Below are positions 1 through 9,505 of a DNA stretch of 25,515 bases, piece after piece (positions within the stretch are counted from its first letter, which is position 1; each line of letters starts with the position of its first letter). The position numbers and the translations under genes were made by a program. The notes beneath the pieces are model-generated. The model saw only the letters and a list, made by a program, of their open reading frames with translations. It had not been told where the DNA came from and did no database searches. The stretch spans positions 1 through 25,515 of the IMG/VR virus record IMGVR_UViG_3300027878_000015, one strand, 5' to 3'. The stretch comes from a virus.

Positions 1-1
1 G

Positions 2-646
2 GCTAAAACAGCTGGTGTCTATGGCAATGCGTTGACTTTCGGAATTGTGGTATCAGGAAATAGCACAGCTTACAGCCAAGTTATTACTCAAACGTCAGTT
101 CTGATTAACGCAGCCACGGACTCTGGCGGCTTGTCAACCACTACCGTTCTGCAAGCAATTGCGAATCTCTACGCAAGCGCAACGTTCGATGAATTCTTTG
201 ATGCCAACATAAGTACAGGAACAGGAGCAAGTGTCATCGTGGCTGGTGCTTCAGCGGTTCTTAGCGGTGGCCTGGCAGGAACAGAGGTTTTTACAACTCT
301 TGCCGAAATCACCAACATCAGTGGACCTGGTGTTAAGTTGGAGCTTATTGATGCAACGCACATGGCGTCACCGAATGCGTTCCGTGAGTTCATTCCGAGC
401 TTGCTCGATGGTACTGAAATCAGCTTTGATTTGAATTACCTTCCAGGTAACGCGAACCAAGGTGGACTTCGTTCCGACCAATTAGCCAGACTCGTTAGAA
501 ATTACCGCATCGTTTGGACTGATACCGCCGCATCTACCGATAGCTTTGCTGGGTACGTGACGGATTTTACGCCGTCTGCAAAAATTGATGATAAGTTGAT
601 GGCGAGCGCAACTATCAAAATCACGGGGCCGATTACCCGTCTTTAA
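2..646 (+). CDS. Major tail tube protein, 5' end cut by window edge
   Basis: Forms the stacked rings of the tail tube through which DNA passes. The reading frame is open from the first complete codon (position 2), so the true start lies outside the window; the TTG at 32 is only an internal codon. The C-terminal half carries the pattern of phage tail tube proteins: an LELIDATHM stretch, then FIPSLLDGTEISFDLNYLPG, then a strand-rich end with GYVTDFTPSAKIDDKLMASATIKITGP. About 215 residues are visible, the usual size for the family. The assembly chaperone and tape-measure genes follow directly, which is the standard siphophage order. The call rests on pattern recognition and gene order. Confidence 0.85.
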   Translation, partial: AKTAGVYGNALTFGIVVSGNSTAYSQVITQTSVLINAATDSGGLSTTTVLQAIANLYASATFDEFFDANISTGTGASVIVAGASAVLSGGLAGTEVFTTLAEITNISGPGVKLELIDATHMASPNAFREFIPSLLDGTEISFDLNYLPGNANQGGLRSDQLARLVRNYRIVWTDTAASTDSFAGYVTDFTPSAKIDDKLMASATIKITGPITRL

Positions 647-682
647 TACATAACCGTAGCGAAGAGAGGCGCTACTTATAAT

Positions 683-1033
683 ATGACAAATGCAAAACAG
701 GCATCACCTGCAATCGTAGTTGACCTTGACCGCAAACGAAACTTCGTACTTGACTTAAACGCTTTCTGTGAGCTGGAGAAGCGCGTTGGAAAAAGTTTAT
801 TCAAGTTAATTAAGTGGGATGATATGGGCGTTAATGACCTTCGGTACCTATTGTGGGCCGGATTACTCACTGACGACCCATCTCTAACACTTGAAGACTT
901 CAGCAAGATGGTGTCAATGCAAAAGCTTCAACAGTTTGCGCCGATGATAAATGAAATGTTGGGACGCACCATGCCACCTGCTGAACCTGCGAAGGAGGGC
1001 GATGCCGAAAAAAAGGAGCAACCGACCGCATAG
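683..1033 (+). CDS. Tail assembly chaperone, G-like
   Basis: 116 residues, acidic and helical, with a conserved-looking core (LDLNAFCELEKRVGKSLFKL, then LRYLLWAGLLTDDPSLTLED) typical of the small chaperones encoded between the tail tube and tape-measure genes. In lambda, gpG and the frameshift product gpGT coat the tape measure and recruit tube subunits; the same role is inferred here. The 3' end contains a run of seven A in the right phase for -1 slippage (1009-1015), and the -1 frame continues open into the next ORF. The C-terminal tail (PPAEPAKEGDAEKKEQPTA) is low-complexity, as expected just before a frameshift site. Confidence 0.75.
   Translation: MTNAKQASPAIVVDLDRKRNFVLDLNAFCELEKRVGKSLFKLIKWDDMGVNDLRYLLWAGLLTDDPSLTLEDFSKMVSMQKLQQFAPMINEMLGRTMPPAEPAKEGDAEKKEQPTA
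1009..1015 (+). promoter_or_regulatory. Programmed -1 frameshift slippery heptamer A_AAA_AAG
   Basis: In the chaperone frame the codons read GAA AAA AAG, so A_AAA_AAG is in the exact X_XXY_YYZ phase needed for -1 slippage. After slipping, the frame reads on without a stop through GATDRIEDSEINWLLMWSIA into the next ORF, giving a fused product of about 238 residues that ends at 1398. The normal frame stops 16 bases past the site (TAG 1031-1033). Position and consequence match the G/GT arrangement of tailed phages. No downstream pseudoknot was worked out. Confidence 0.8.
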
Positions 1034-1059
1034 AGGATTCAGAAATCAACTGGCTCCTA

Positions 1060-1398
1060 ATGTGGTCGATTGCGGTTTATGACTATGGGCTTACGGATGA
1101 GCAGTTTAAAAGATTGACACCTATACAGTTTCACTACCTGGGGAAACGATTTGATGCCACCAAGAAGCATCAAGATCTTGGGTTTGGAATTGTAGCAAGT
1201 ACCATCGCCAATGCTCACCGTGACCATTCAAAACAGAAAAAACCCTTCGTCGCGCAGGACTTTATGCCAGTGTATGATACCCCAAAGAAGAAGACTGGCA
1301 ACGACCTGAAGCAATACTGGGACACGATGGTGCGTCCACACGCAGATGCGGCTGAGAAAGCACGCGAGAAACTTCGTCGTCGTGGAGGCGACGAATAA
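1060..1398 (+). CDS. Tail assembly chaperone, T-like part expressed by frameshift
   Basis: 112 residues if started at the ATG at 1060, but no convincing ribosome-binding site precedes it and the frame is already open from the slippery site at 1009-1015, so it is most likely made as the C-terminal half of a GT-like fusion. The T domain of lambda gpGT contacts the tube protein while G contacts the tape measure; the same is inferred here. The product is rich in charged residues (KKHQDLGFGI, a Lys/Arg-rich end) and shows no catalytic motif. Its stop overlaps the tape-measure start by one base (TAATG), implying coupled translation. Confidence 0.7.
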   Translation: MWSIAVYDYGLTDEQFKRLTPIQFHYLGKRFDATKKHQDLGFGIVASTIANAHRDHSKQKKPFVAQDFMPVYDTPKKKTGNDLKQYWDTMVRPHADAAEKAREKLRRRGGDE

Positions 1399-4300
1399 TG
1401 GCAAAAGAAGTAGCCACCCTATTTGTAGAACTACGCGGTTCCTTTGCAAAGTTCTCAGCCGACATGAACCAAGTCTCGAAGACCTTTTCGGGGCTTGGGA
1501 AAAATGTTGAGCGAATCGGTAAACAATTTACCTCTGCGTTTACGGTACCACTTGGCTTGGTGGGTGCGGCTGCTATTGCTGCCGCCAAAGACATGGATGA
1601 AGCGTTTGATACCATTCGTGCCAAAACTGGCGCAACTGGGGACGCGCTAGATTCTTTACAAGGTACCTTCAAAGCAGTTTTTGTTGAAAGTACGCAAGGT
1701 GCAAAAGAAGTTGGTAACGTCATTGCCGAACTCAACACAGGGCTTGGTCTCACAGGGAAACCTCTCGCAGCTCTTTCAAAACAAGTAACTGGCTTGGCTC
1801 AGGTTACTGGACAAGACCTCGCTACTACCGTTAAGGGCACAGTGTCTCTGTTCAACTCGTGGCAGGTAGCTACGGATAAGCAAAGCTCTACGATGGACTT
1901 TCTGTTCAAAGTGGGACAGAAAACAAATGCCAACGTAGGAGAGCTGGCGCAAACTGTTGCTTCATTCGAACCCACATTACAGCGTCTCGGATTGGGCCTT
2001 GAGCAAAGTGCCTCAATGTTTGCCTTGCTAGGCAAGAACGGACTCGACGCTGGTAACGTGATGGGCGCTTTTAATGTTGCCGTCACAAAATTCTCTAAGG
2101 CTGGCGTTAAAGACATGGGCGCAGCATTGCAGCTGACGTTTAATGCACTCAAAAAAGCACCTAGCGATACCGCTGCGGCGGCCGCTGCAATTGAAATCTT
2201 TGGTAACAAAGCTGGGCCACAACTTGCCTCTCTGATTCGGCAAGGGAAACTTAGTGTAGATGATTTTATAGCTGGCATTCAGGGATCAACTGAAACTATT
2301 GGCAAAGCAGTAGACGACACAGATTCATTCTCTGACCGTCTTACAAAGTTTCGTCACCAAGTCGAAGTAGCCTTAGAGCCTCTTGGCTCTCCGATACTAA
2401 AAGGTTTAACCGAACTAATGAAGGAGCTGACTCCAATTCTGAAGTCAGCAGGAGAAGCATTCGCTGGTCTTAGTCCGGCGGTTCGTGAATTCATAGCTGG
2501 CGCTGGTGTAATATTGGTAGTGGTTGGGCCAGTAATAAAGGTTGTCGGATTCCTATTTGGTTGGGTGGCTCGGCTCGGTCCTGTCTTTAGAATTGCTGCA
2601 CAAGGCGGGGTGTTGATGGCAGGAAGCCTCACGCTTCTATTCACACCGTTGGGAGTAGTAGCTGCACTGGTGGGTGCCGCCATTGCAGTGTGGTACGAGT
2701 GGGACACTATCAGCCCAATGATTGACCACTTTGCTGCCGACGTCAACGTTGGGCTGTCTGAAATTGGACGTATCGTTACTCAAGTAACAGACGAAGCACT
2801 AGGCTCTGCTCTAGCTTTTGCTCAAGGTATTGGGGAAGCTTTTGTTGGCATGAAGGATAACGTTCTTGCCTCAGTACAAATGATGGTGGAAGGAGTTCAA
2901 GAATGGTTTACCGGAAAGTTCGACGGTGCAAAACAAGCAGTCGTTGGCTTTACTGATGATGTAAAAGCGACCTTCGAAGGACTTTACGATTCTGTGATTG
3001 GTCCTTCTTCTGTTCCTGACTTAGTGAACGGAGTCGGGGAAAACTTCGCCACGCTTGGCGCAAAGATGATTCCTCCCACTCAGGCTGCCACGGCAGGAGT
3101 AGACCAAGCGTTTAGCTCTCTCCTTACGTCTATTAAAAATACAAGCAAGGGCGCAGGAGATGAAGGTAAAAAGCTTGGCGAATCGTGGAAGCGTACCGGA
3201 GAAGACCTCAAGAGCGTGATGTCGGATTTGAACCACGACATGGACCCTCTTCGTAAAAATATTACTGAGTTACTCAAGGCAAATGACTACGACGGACTCA
3301 ACAAGCTGGCCGAAAGTTTCAAAGGCAACAAGGATGCGCTTGACCAATTTCGCAAATCACTAAGCGATGGCAAGGGGGACTTCAACGAATGGAATCGTAA
3401 CCAAACGCAACTTAATGAAAAGTTAAAAGATACCCAAAAAGAACTGTACGAGCTTGCCGCCGGTAAGAAATTAATCGACCCACTTACTGAAAGCATCACG
3501 CAGCTCATGGCCGCTGGCGACATGGAAGGGCTGAAGAATCTTGGCTCCTCGATGCAAGATACAGCAGAGCACTCACGCGCATTTGACCAAGCGTTGAGTG
3601 GCTCAATGGGGACCATGAAAGAGATGAAGGCGGCAGGAGAAGAACTTGCTTCCTCTCTTACAGAGGGCATGAGTGGGATGTTCAAAAACTTCGGTGTCGG
3701 TGGAGAGTATGCCGATATGTTTGGAGGTATTCTTGGTGGGCTGACTACTGGAAAAGGTAAAGGTGGATTCGGCCAACTCGGTAACTTAATCAATGGTCAA
3801 ATGGGCACGGGAGACATCTTCTCTTCGTTGCTTGGCGGCGGTGGCTCAAGTGGTGGAAGTGGTGACATCTTCGGCAGCATAATGAGCGGCCTTGGCCTCG
3901 GAAGCAGTGGTAGTGGTGGTGGCGACTTGATAGGCCAAGCACTGTCCGGCAATCTCGATAAGTCAATGAGCCTCTCGTCTCTTGGCACGGGCACTTCAGA
4001 TTTAAGTTCAAGCTTGACGGGCCTTTCCGGTGGCATGAGCAGCATGACCGGATATCTTGGAATTGCAACTGACACGTTACAATCTTTCAGTAAAATCGGC
4101 AAAAATACCAAGTCAACTTTTGAAGGTGGTGGTCAAATTGCTGGTGCTGGAATCGGCGCTGTTTTAGGTGGTCCTGCTGGCGCTAGTATTGGTAGCTCTA
4201 TCGGGAAGGTTGTCGGGAGTTTTCTCGGCGGCACGCTCGGCGGTGGACCAAAAAACAAAGATACGATTGCGCGAAAGCAAGTAGAGAGTTTCTTAGAAGA

Positions 4301-5480
4301 CGCTTTCAAAGATAAGCACACTTCATTTTTTGGTTCTGACGGAAAGATGCAGCCATTCAACGGGAATTTTCAGTTTGGAAGCAGCGACCGATTCAATAAT
4401 CCAGGGTGGGCCGATAAACAGCAACAGCAATATGGGCCTCAAAGTACTCAAGTATTCGATTCCATAGGCACAGGACTTACAAAAGTACTCGGTATTACTC
4501 AAGATGTTGGTGGGCAAATTGGCGCCATTCTTCAAGAGAATTTAGTTGGAAACATCGACAATGCGCGGTTGATGATGGCACAGCTCGGCGTGAGTCAACA
4601 GGATATGACTGATGCCTTTGAGAAAGCTGGCGAAGAAGGCTCGATGAGCTGGCACGAAGTGGAAGTGAACCTACAAGGTGTGTCTCAAGCTTTTGGCGAA
4701 GGTCTCGTAGGTGTGAAAAATATGAAAGGTGGCTTTGACCAAATTATTCAGTCTGGTGGCGACGGCATGGACGCCATTCAGGGCATAAAGAATGCAGCTA
4801 TAGAAGCTGGGGAAGCTAGCGTTACAAGTTTTGATGAATGGAAAGCAGCACTACTTCAAGCTGGATCGGACCCTGCTTATGTAGATGCGTTCTTCGCAGC
4901 GCTTCAGTCTCGTGGGCTTACCAGTCTGGATGCAATCAAAGATGCCACTACTCGAACTCTAGGTGGGGTTATCGCAGATATGCAAAGTAACTCATCAGCA
5001 TTGGCAGATGTTTGGACAAAGGCTCAAACTGAAGCTAAGAAATATCTTGATACAATAAAGGATATTCCAGACAGTAGCACAAAAAATGTACAACTGAACG
5101 TGTCGGCCAGTATTGATGGGAATGCAAAAAAGGTTCTCGATATGCAGCCCAACACATCTTCTCCTGTAAATACGAATGTCCCTGCTTTTGCCAGTGGCGG
5201 CATAGTGACTGGTCCTACGCTTGGGTTAATAGGAGAAGCAGGGCCAGAAGCCATCCTGCCTCTTGGTCATTTACAAGGTATGCTCAAAGTAGCGGCTCAA
5301 GGTGGATCAAATGGTTCAGGCTCAAATGTGTACCATATTGATGCTCGTGGGGCGTCGCCTGGTGTTGAAGGCGATATTATGAGAGCTATGGCGATGATGG
5401 AAGACCGAGCGGTAGAGGCTGCGGTACTTGCTGTAGCTCAACAGCGTGAGCGTGGTGGAACTTTTGCGGAATCATTTTAA
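1398..5480 (+). CDS. Tail tape-measure protein
   Basis: 1360 residues, the largest gene of the window, directly after the chaperone pair. It sets tail length and is ejected into the host envelope with the DNA. The N-terminal ~340 residues resemble the tape-measure core domain (helical, SKTFSGLGKNVERIGKQFTS, then MDEAFDTIRAKTGATGDALD). A hydrophobic block near residues 365-435 contains likely membrane segments. Near 560-750 the chain is charged and helical, near 790-880 it is Gly/Ser-rich, and near 915-950 a Gly-zipper stretch (IGAVLGGPAGASIGSSIGKV) could insert into a membrane. The C-terminus has the common tape-measure signature FASGGIVTGPTLGLIGEAGP. By the usual ~0.15 nm per residue, a tail near 200 nm is expected (inference). 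The stop overlaps the next start (TAATG). Confidence 0.95.
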   Translation: MAKEVATLFVELRGSFAKFSADMNQVSKTFSGLGKNVERIGKQFTSAFTVPLGLVGAAAIAAAKDMDEAFDTIRAKTGATGDALDSLQGTFKAVFVESTQGAKEVGNVIAELNTGLGLTGKPLAALSKQVTGLAQVTGQDLATTVKGTVSLFNSWQVATDKQSSTMDFLFKVGQKTNANVGELAQTVASFEPTLQRLGLGLEQSASMFALLGKNGLDAGNVMGAFNVAVTKFSKAGVKDMGAALQLTFNALKKAPSDTAAAAAAIEIFGNKAGPQLASLIRQGKLSVDDFIAGIQGSTETIGKAVDDTDSFSDRLTKFRHQVEVALEPLGSPILKGLTELMKELTPILKSAGEAFAGLSPAVREFIAGAGVILVVVGPVIKVVGFLFGWVARLGPVFRIAAQGGVLMAGSLTLLFTPLGVVAALVGAAIAVWYEWDTISPMIDHFAADVNVGLSEIGRIVTQVTDEALGSALAFAQGIGEAFVGMKDNVLASVQMMVEGVQEWFTGKFDGAKQAVVGFTDDVKATFEGLYDSVIGPSSVPDLVNGVGENFATLGAKMIPPTQAATAGVDQAFSSLLTSIKNTSKGAGDEGKKLGESWKRTGEDLKSVMSDLNHDMDPLRKNITELLKANDYDGLNKLAESFKGNKDALDQFRKSLSDGKGDFNEWNRNQTQLNEKLKDTQKELYELAAGKKLIDPLTESITQLMAAGDMEGLKNLGSSMQDTAEHSRAFDQALSGSMGTMKEMKAAGEELASSLTEGMSGMFKNFGVGGEYADMFGGILGGLTTGKGKGGFGQLGNLINGQMGTGDIFSSLLGGGGSSGGSGDIFGSIMSGLGLGSSGSGGGDLIGQALSGNLDKSMSLSSLGTGTSDLSSSLTGLSGGMSSMTGYLGIATDTLQSFSKIGKNTKSTFEGGGQIAGAGIGAVLGGPAGASIGSSIGKVVGSFLGGTLGGGPKNKDTIARKQVESFLEDAFKDKHTSFFGSDGKMQPFNGNFQFGSSDRFNNPGWADKQQQQYGPQSTQVFDSIGTGLTKVLGITQDVGGQIGAILQENLVGNIDNARLMMAQLGVSQQDMTDAFEKAGEEGSMSWHEVEVNLQGVSQAFGEGLVGVKNMKGGFDQIIQSGGDGMDAIQGIKNAAIEAGEASVTSFDEWKAALLQAGSDPAYVDAFFAALQSRGLTSLDAIKDATTRTLGGVIADMQSNSSALADVWTKAQTEAKKYLDTIKDIPDSSTKNVQLNVSASIDGNAKKVLDMQPNTSSPVNTNVPAFASGGIVTGPTLGLIGEAGPEAILPLGHLQGMLKVAAQGGSNGSGSNVYHIDARGASPGVEGDIMRAMAMMEDRAVEAAVLAVAQQRERGGTFAESF

Positions 5481-6097
5481 TGACAATAACCTTTCCATTA
5501 AGCATCCCCGCTTCGTGTAAACCAAAGCGTGTGCAGTTTTATGCAGTGAACGCAGTGAATCTGTCACGAAGCCCATTCACCTTTGATACTCAGGTGCAAG
5601 AATTCTCAGGTCAAAGTTGGGGGGCCGATATTTCGTTTCCTCCTTTAGAGCGCGACGCAGCGGAAGAGTTGGTAGCCTTTTTACTTGCGCTGCAAGGGCC
5701 ACGCGGAACCTTCATGGTGTACGACCCACTAAATACCGAGTCTCGTGGCTTTGCCAGTGGCGTACCTTTAGTCGATGGCGCAGCACAAACAGGGAACACG
5801 CTCGCCACTAAAGGATGGACTGTTGACATTGCTGGAATTCTAAAGCTTGGTGATAAAATTCAAATCGCTAACAGACTGTATGCCGTGATGGGCACTGATG
5901 ATGTAGATTCTCAGAGTGACGGGAAAGCTGTGATTGATATCTGGCCTCGATTGCGCGAATCGCCGGCTGACGGTGAAAGTATTATTACAGAACAAGCAAA
6001 GGGCTTATTTCGATTGGCAAACCAAACTGTAAATCTTTGGTCAGCCGACGAGACTCGGACCTATGACATATCTCTGAGTTGCGTGGAGGCGATATGA
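5480..6097 (+). CDS. Tail-tip / distal tail-like structural protein
   Basis: 205 residues, starting inside the tape-measure stop (TAATG). Position suggests a distal-tail or L/M-type minor tail protein linking the tube to the tip complex. It is beta-rich, with an early block (TFDTQVQEFSGQSWGADISF), a LERDAAEELVAFLLALQGPR stretch as in proteins that define a field around a tail ring, and a second strand-rich domain (GDKIQIANRLYAVMG). No enzyme motif was seen. I cannot assign a named family with certainty. The stop overlaps the next start (ATGA at 6094). Confidence 0.6.
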   Translation: MTITFPLSIPASCKPKRVQFYAVNAVNLSRSPFTFDTQVQEFSGQSWGADISFPPLERDAAEELVAFLLALQGPRGTFMVYDPLNTESRGFASGVPLVDGAAQTGNTLATKGWTVDIAGILKLGDKIQIANRLYAVMGTDDVDSQSDGKAVIDIWPRLRESPADGESIITEQAKGLFRLANQTVNLWSADETRTYDISLSCVEAI

Positions 6098-6711
6098 CCC
6101 GTGCGCTTACTGCGGACTTTCTTGCAGAACTAGAGGCAGCACATGTGCGAATTGCCTTTTTTTTTGAAGGCGAATTCAACAGCTCTACCATAAGACTTTG
6201 GAGTGGACTCGGAGATATTTCGTGGGACAGTAAAACTTGGAACGGCAATGGTTGGTTCCAGGGAGTTGGTGGTATCGGGGAAAGTGCCGACATTAAAGCC
6301 ACTAACCTTGAAATTACTTTGGCTGGTGTTCCGTCCTCCGTAGTTGCTCTAGCACTGAACGAAGCAGCTCAAAATAAACTTGGCAAACTGTGGCTCGCGT
6401 TTCTCGATGGTGCCGAAGCTGTAATTAACGACCCATACTTGTGTTTTGAGGGTAAGCTGGACACGGCAGAGATTCAAGAATCTGCTAGTGATGCCACCGT
6501 AGTTTTTACTTACGAAACTGAACTGATAGAGTTAGAGAAGGCAGAGGAGCAACGCTTTACTGACGTTTACCAGAAGTCCATCTATCCCGACGACCGTGGC
6601 CTGGAATATATTACTGGACTAGCTGACTGGGACGGATTTTGGGGAGTCCCTGAGAAAAAACCGAAGCAGAAAACCAAGCCAAAACCTCATAAAAATAAGA
6701 GGCGCAGATAG
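6094..6711 (+). CDS. Baseplate/tail-tip protein, DUF2163-like
   Basis: The ATG at 6094 overlaps the upstream TGA (ATGA) and has a GGAGG-type site a few bases upstream, so it is preferred over the in-frame TTG at 6079; this gives 205 residues. The pattern IRLWSGLGDISWDSKTWNG, then ATNLEITLAGVPSSVVALAL, then a strand pair around CFEGKLDTAEIQ, is what is seen in the N-terminal domain of DUF2163-type tail hub proteins of siphophages and gene transfer agents. The C-terminus is a strongly basic tail (KPKQKTKPKPHKNKRRR), which continues in spirit into the basic N-terminus of the next protein. The role as a tip or hub subunit is inferred from order and pattern. Confidence 0.55.
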   Translation: MTRALTADFLAELEAAHVRIAFFFEGEFNSSTIRLWSGLGDISWDSKTWNGNGWFQGVGGIGESADIKATNLEITLAGVPSSVVALALNEAAQNKLGKLWLAFLDGAEAVINDPYLCFEGKLDTAEIQESASDATVVFTYETELIELEKAEEQRFTDVYQKSIYPDDRGLEYITGLADWDGFWGVPEKKPKQKTKPKPHKNKRRR

Positions 6712-9497
6712 TGGCAACGGATCGTCGCAAAACAGGCAAGCATCCCAATAGCACCAAGCGTTCTAAGAAAAGAATCTCACGTCCAAAAACCAACATCAAC
6801 GCTCAGAAAGCTAAGAACAAACAGCACGAGCCGACAGGTAAAGACGTAACCATTCGACAGAGCGATGCCACCTGGCGATGTGTTTATGGCCGTGCTCGCA
6901 TAGGGGCCATCATGACGTTTGCCCATGACACTGGGACTCTTCAGCACTTAGTTTGTACTCTTGCTTGTCACAAGATTAGTGCCATCACTGCATTGTATCT
7001 GAACGAAGTGAAGATAAACTTCGGCGCTTCTCCTGACCCACGTTGGGCAGTGAGTGGCACTAAAGCTGACGGCACAGTGGACGCTAATTATTTGAACAAA
7101 GTGTTCATGGCGCTCAATGACGGTAACGAAAATCAAGCAGCTCAATCAGACTTAGTTACTCAAAGTGCAGCTTCTTTTCCCGGTAAGTGGACGGCAGCCC
7201 ATAGGCAGCGCGGACTGGCGCACGCGTATATTATTCTCATCTTCAACAATAAAACTTTCCCTGACGGGCTTCCTGATATTTCTTTTGAAGTGCAAGGCAA
7301 GAGTGACATCTTTGACCCACGGGACAGCACCTACAAGTATACCAACAACGCGGCTCTAATAATGGCCGATTATTTAATGAACACCAAGTTTGGATGCAGC
7401 GTGCCTCCTGCTCGCGTGGACATGGACCGATTATCAGCTGCCGCTAATGAGTGCGACGAAGACGTAGCCCTAATTAATGGCGGCACTGAAAAAAGATACA
7501 CCGTTGACTTCACGTTTGATACTGACGAAACAAAACAATCGGTACTCGAAAAAATGGTGACTGGTCACGGTGGTTCTCTTACTTACGTGAACGGATTGTG
7601 GAAGGTTTGGCCAGCAAGATATCACTCCCCAACTGTTACCCTCACTGACGCTGACTTAAGAAGTGCCATTAAGATTAAGACTCGTGCGTCCCGACGCGAT
7701 AACTTCAATGCAGTGCGTGGCACATACACAAGCCCAACTAATAAATGGCAAGTAACAGACTTCCCAATTGTGAAGAATAACTTTTATCAGAATCAGGACA
7801 ATGGCGAGCGTAATTTTGAGGAGATGAAATACCCTGTCACGTTGTCTCCTTCGGCGTGCCAACGGTTATCAAAGATCGCACTGGAAGAAGTACGGCAGCC
7901 AATTGAAGTTAATGCTACGTGGGGACTTCGTGCTTTTGCCCTTGAAGCGCCCAATGTGGTGTTGCTTACTTTGGCACGATACGGCTGGACCAATAAACCT
8001 TTCAAGGTTGTAGAAACGGAACTAATTCTGGACGAAGGTAACGACTCGCCAGAATTAAAAGTGGACATGCAGTTACGTGAGACTGCGGAAGCTGTGTACG
8101 ATTGGAACTCTGGACAAGAAACCACTGTAGACCTTTCACCAAACTCGGACTTGTCAAGCCCATTGAGTGTGCCACCTCTTACCGGACTTACACTACTTTC
8201 CGGTACAGACCAATTGTACGTGCGAGGTGATGGCACCGTGTTCAGCCGAATAAGAGTTGAGTGGGATTCGTTCACCAACGTCTTTATAAACTCAAATGGT
8301 TTTGTTGATATTCAGTACAAAAAAACTGCCGACTCTGAATGGAATCCAGGCACTCCGGTTATTGCAGAAGTCAACTTCACTCACATTTTGGATGTGCAGG
8401 ACTTAGTACTTTATGACGTTCGCGCACGCGCACGTAACGCACTTAGTTTTGTTGGAGAGTGGGCCACTGTTACTGACCACTCAGTGCTGGGCAAGAGTGA
8501 GCCACCATCGGATGTTACCAGCTTCGGCGCATCGTTTGGTTCATTCGGTATCCACTTCACATGGGACAATATTCTTGACCTTGACCTTGACCATTATGAG
8601 TTGCGGTTATCGGACTCAGCGCTTGACTGGGACTCTGCCGAGTTTGTAGCAGAAGTCGCAGGCGTTCAATACACACTAGCCCTCAAGGTAACAGACACCT
8701 ACTACTTCCTTATAAAGTCAATGGACTCGTCTGGTAACTACTGCGACAACGCTTCCAGTGTTGTGGTGGCAGTACTCCGACCTTCAGCGCCAATTATCCA
8801 GCACACCATTGTGGGCGAGAACGTAGTGCTGAAATGGACAGAATCAATTGGACAGTTTGCCGTTGCCGATTATGAGATTCGATACGGCACAAGCTTTGAC
8901 CAGTCGGTTTTTATTACAAAGGTGAAGGGCACTACTTATACACTCAAGGGGGCATGGAGTGGCAACAGAAGATTCTGGATTGCAGCACACGACGTCGCTT
9001 TCAATACAGGTGACTCAAATTTTCGAGATGTAACTATTTATCCACCTTTCGCAGTCGCTACTTTCACGGCTCAAGTAATCGACAACAACGTACTTCTCCG
9101 CTGGACTCCCTCAACTGGCGGCACGTTGCCTGTAGATTATTACAACATCTATAAAGGGCCACAGCTTGCCAGTGCAGAGCTTATAGGCAACACGGCAGGA
9201 ACCTTCGCGGCATACTTTGAAATTATTAGTGGCGATTTTGTCTATTGGTGCGTACCTGTGGACAAGGCTAGTAATGTTGGGCAGCCAGCTTCACTGGGAG
9301 TGCATGTAGATGAGCCACCAGATTTTGAGTTGTTTGAAGATGTGGTGCTTGACCCTGAGCTTGCGTTGACATTAAATAATATTCGGATTGAGTTCATACA
9401 GGGACAACCTGTTATAATTCCTGAGCCACCGTTGCCTGGTACTAGTTCAGCCGGATTGCTCACTGGACTTGTTGGACCTCTCACTTACTCGGCATAA
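6711..9497 (+). CDS. Tail tip protein, lambda J-like with fibronectin-type domains
   Basis: 928 residues, starting at GTG 6711, which overlaps the previous stop (TAGTG). The N-terminal ~45 residues are very basic. The centre matches the J-type tip protein: TFDTDETKQSVLEKMVTGHG followed by LTYVNGLWKVWPARY and a SRRDNFNAVRGTYTSP stretch, i.e. the Phage-tail_3 region that forms the tip ring. From about residue 490 on there are several fibronectin type III-like beta-sandwich repeats (for example DVTSFGASFGSFGIHFTWDN and VVLKWTESIGQFAVADYEIR). These proteins close the tail tip and often contact the receptor. The C-terminal receptor-type module seems to be carried by the next gene instead. Confidence 0.85.
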   Translation: MATDRRKTGKHPNSTKRSKKRISRPKTNINAQKAKNKQHEPTGKDVTIRQSDATWRCVYGRARIGAIMTFAHDTGTLQHLVCTLACHKISAITALYLNEVKINFGASPDPRWAVSGTKADGTVDANYLNKVFMALNDGNENQAAQSDLVTQSAASFPGKWTAAHRQRGLAHAYIILIFNNKTFPDGLPDISFEVQGKSDIFDPRDSTYKYTNNAALIMADYLMNTKFGCSVPPARVDMDRLSAAANECDEDVALINGGTEKRYTVDFTFDTDETKQSVLEKMVTGHGGSLTYVNGLWKVWPARYHSPTVTLTDADLRSAIKIKTRASRRDNFNAVRGTYTSPTNKWQVTDFPIVKNNFYQNQDNGERNFEEMKYPVTLSPSACQRLSKIALEEVRQPIEVNATWGLRAFALEAPNVVLLTLARYGWTNKPFKVVETELILDEGNDSPELKVDMQLRETAEAVYDWNSGQETTVDLSPNSDLSSPLSVPPLTGLTLLSGTDQLYVRGDGTVFSRIRVEWDSFTNVFINSNGFVDIQYKKTADSEWNPGTPVIAEVNFTHILDVQDLVLYDVRARARNALSFVGEWATVTDHSVLGKSEPPSDVTSFGASFGSFGIHFTWDNILDLDLDHYELRLSDSALDWDSAEFVAEVAGVQYTLALKVTDTYYFLIKSMDSSGNYCDNASSVVVAVLRPSAPIIQHTIVGENVVLKWTESIGQFAVADYEIRYGTSFDQSVFITKVKGTTYTLKGAWSGNRRFWIAAHDVAFNTGDSNFRDVTIYPPFAVATFTAQVIDNNVLLRWTPSTGGTLPVDYYNIYKGPQLASAELIGNTAGTFAAYFEIISGDFVYWCVPVDKASNVGQPASLGVHVDEPPDFELFEDVVLDPELALTLNNIRIEFIQGQPVIIPEPPLPGTSSAGLLTGLVGPLTYSA

Positions 9498-9505
9498 GGA
9501 ATTTA

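Noticed and set aside
1262-1753. Minus-strand frames within the virion operon
   Set aside because: They oppose strongly supported tail genes and show no ribosome sites or family patterns.
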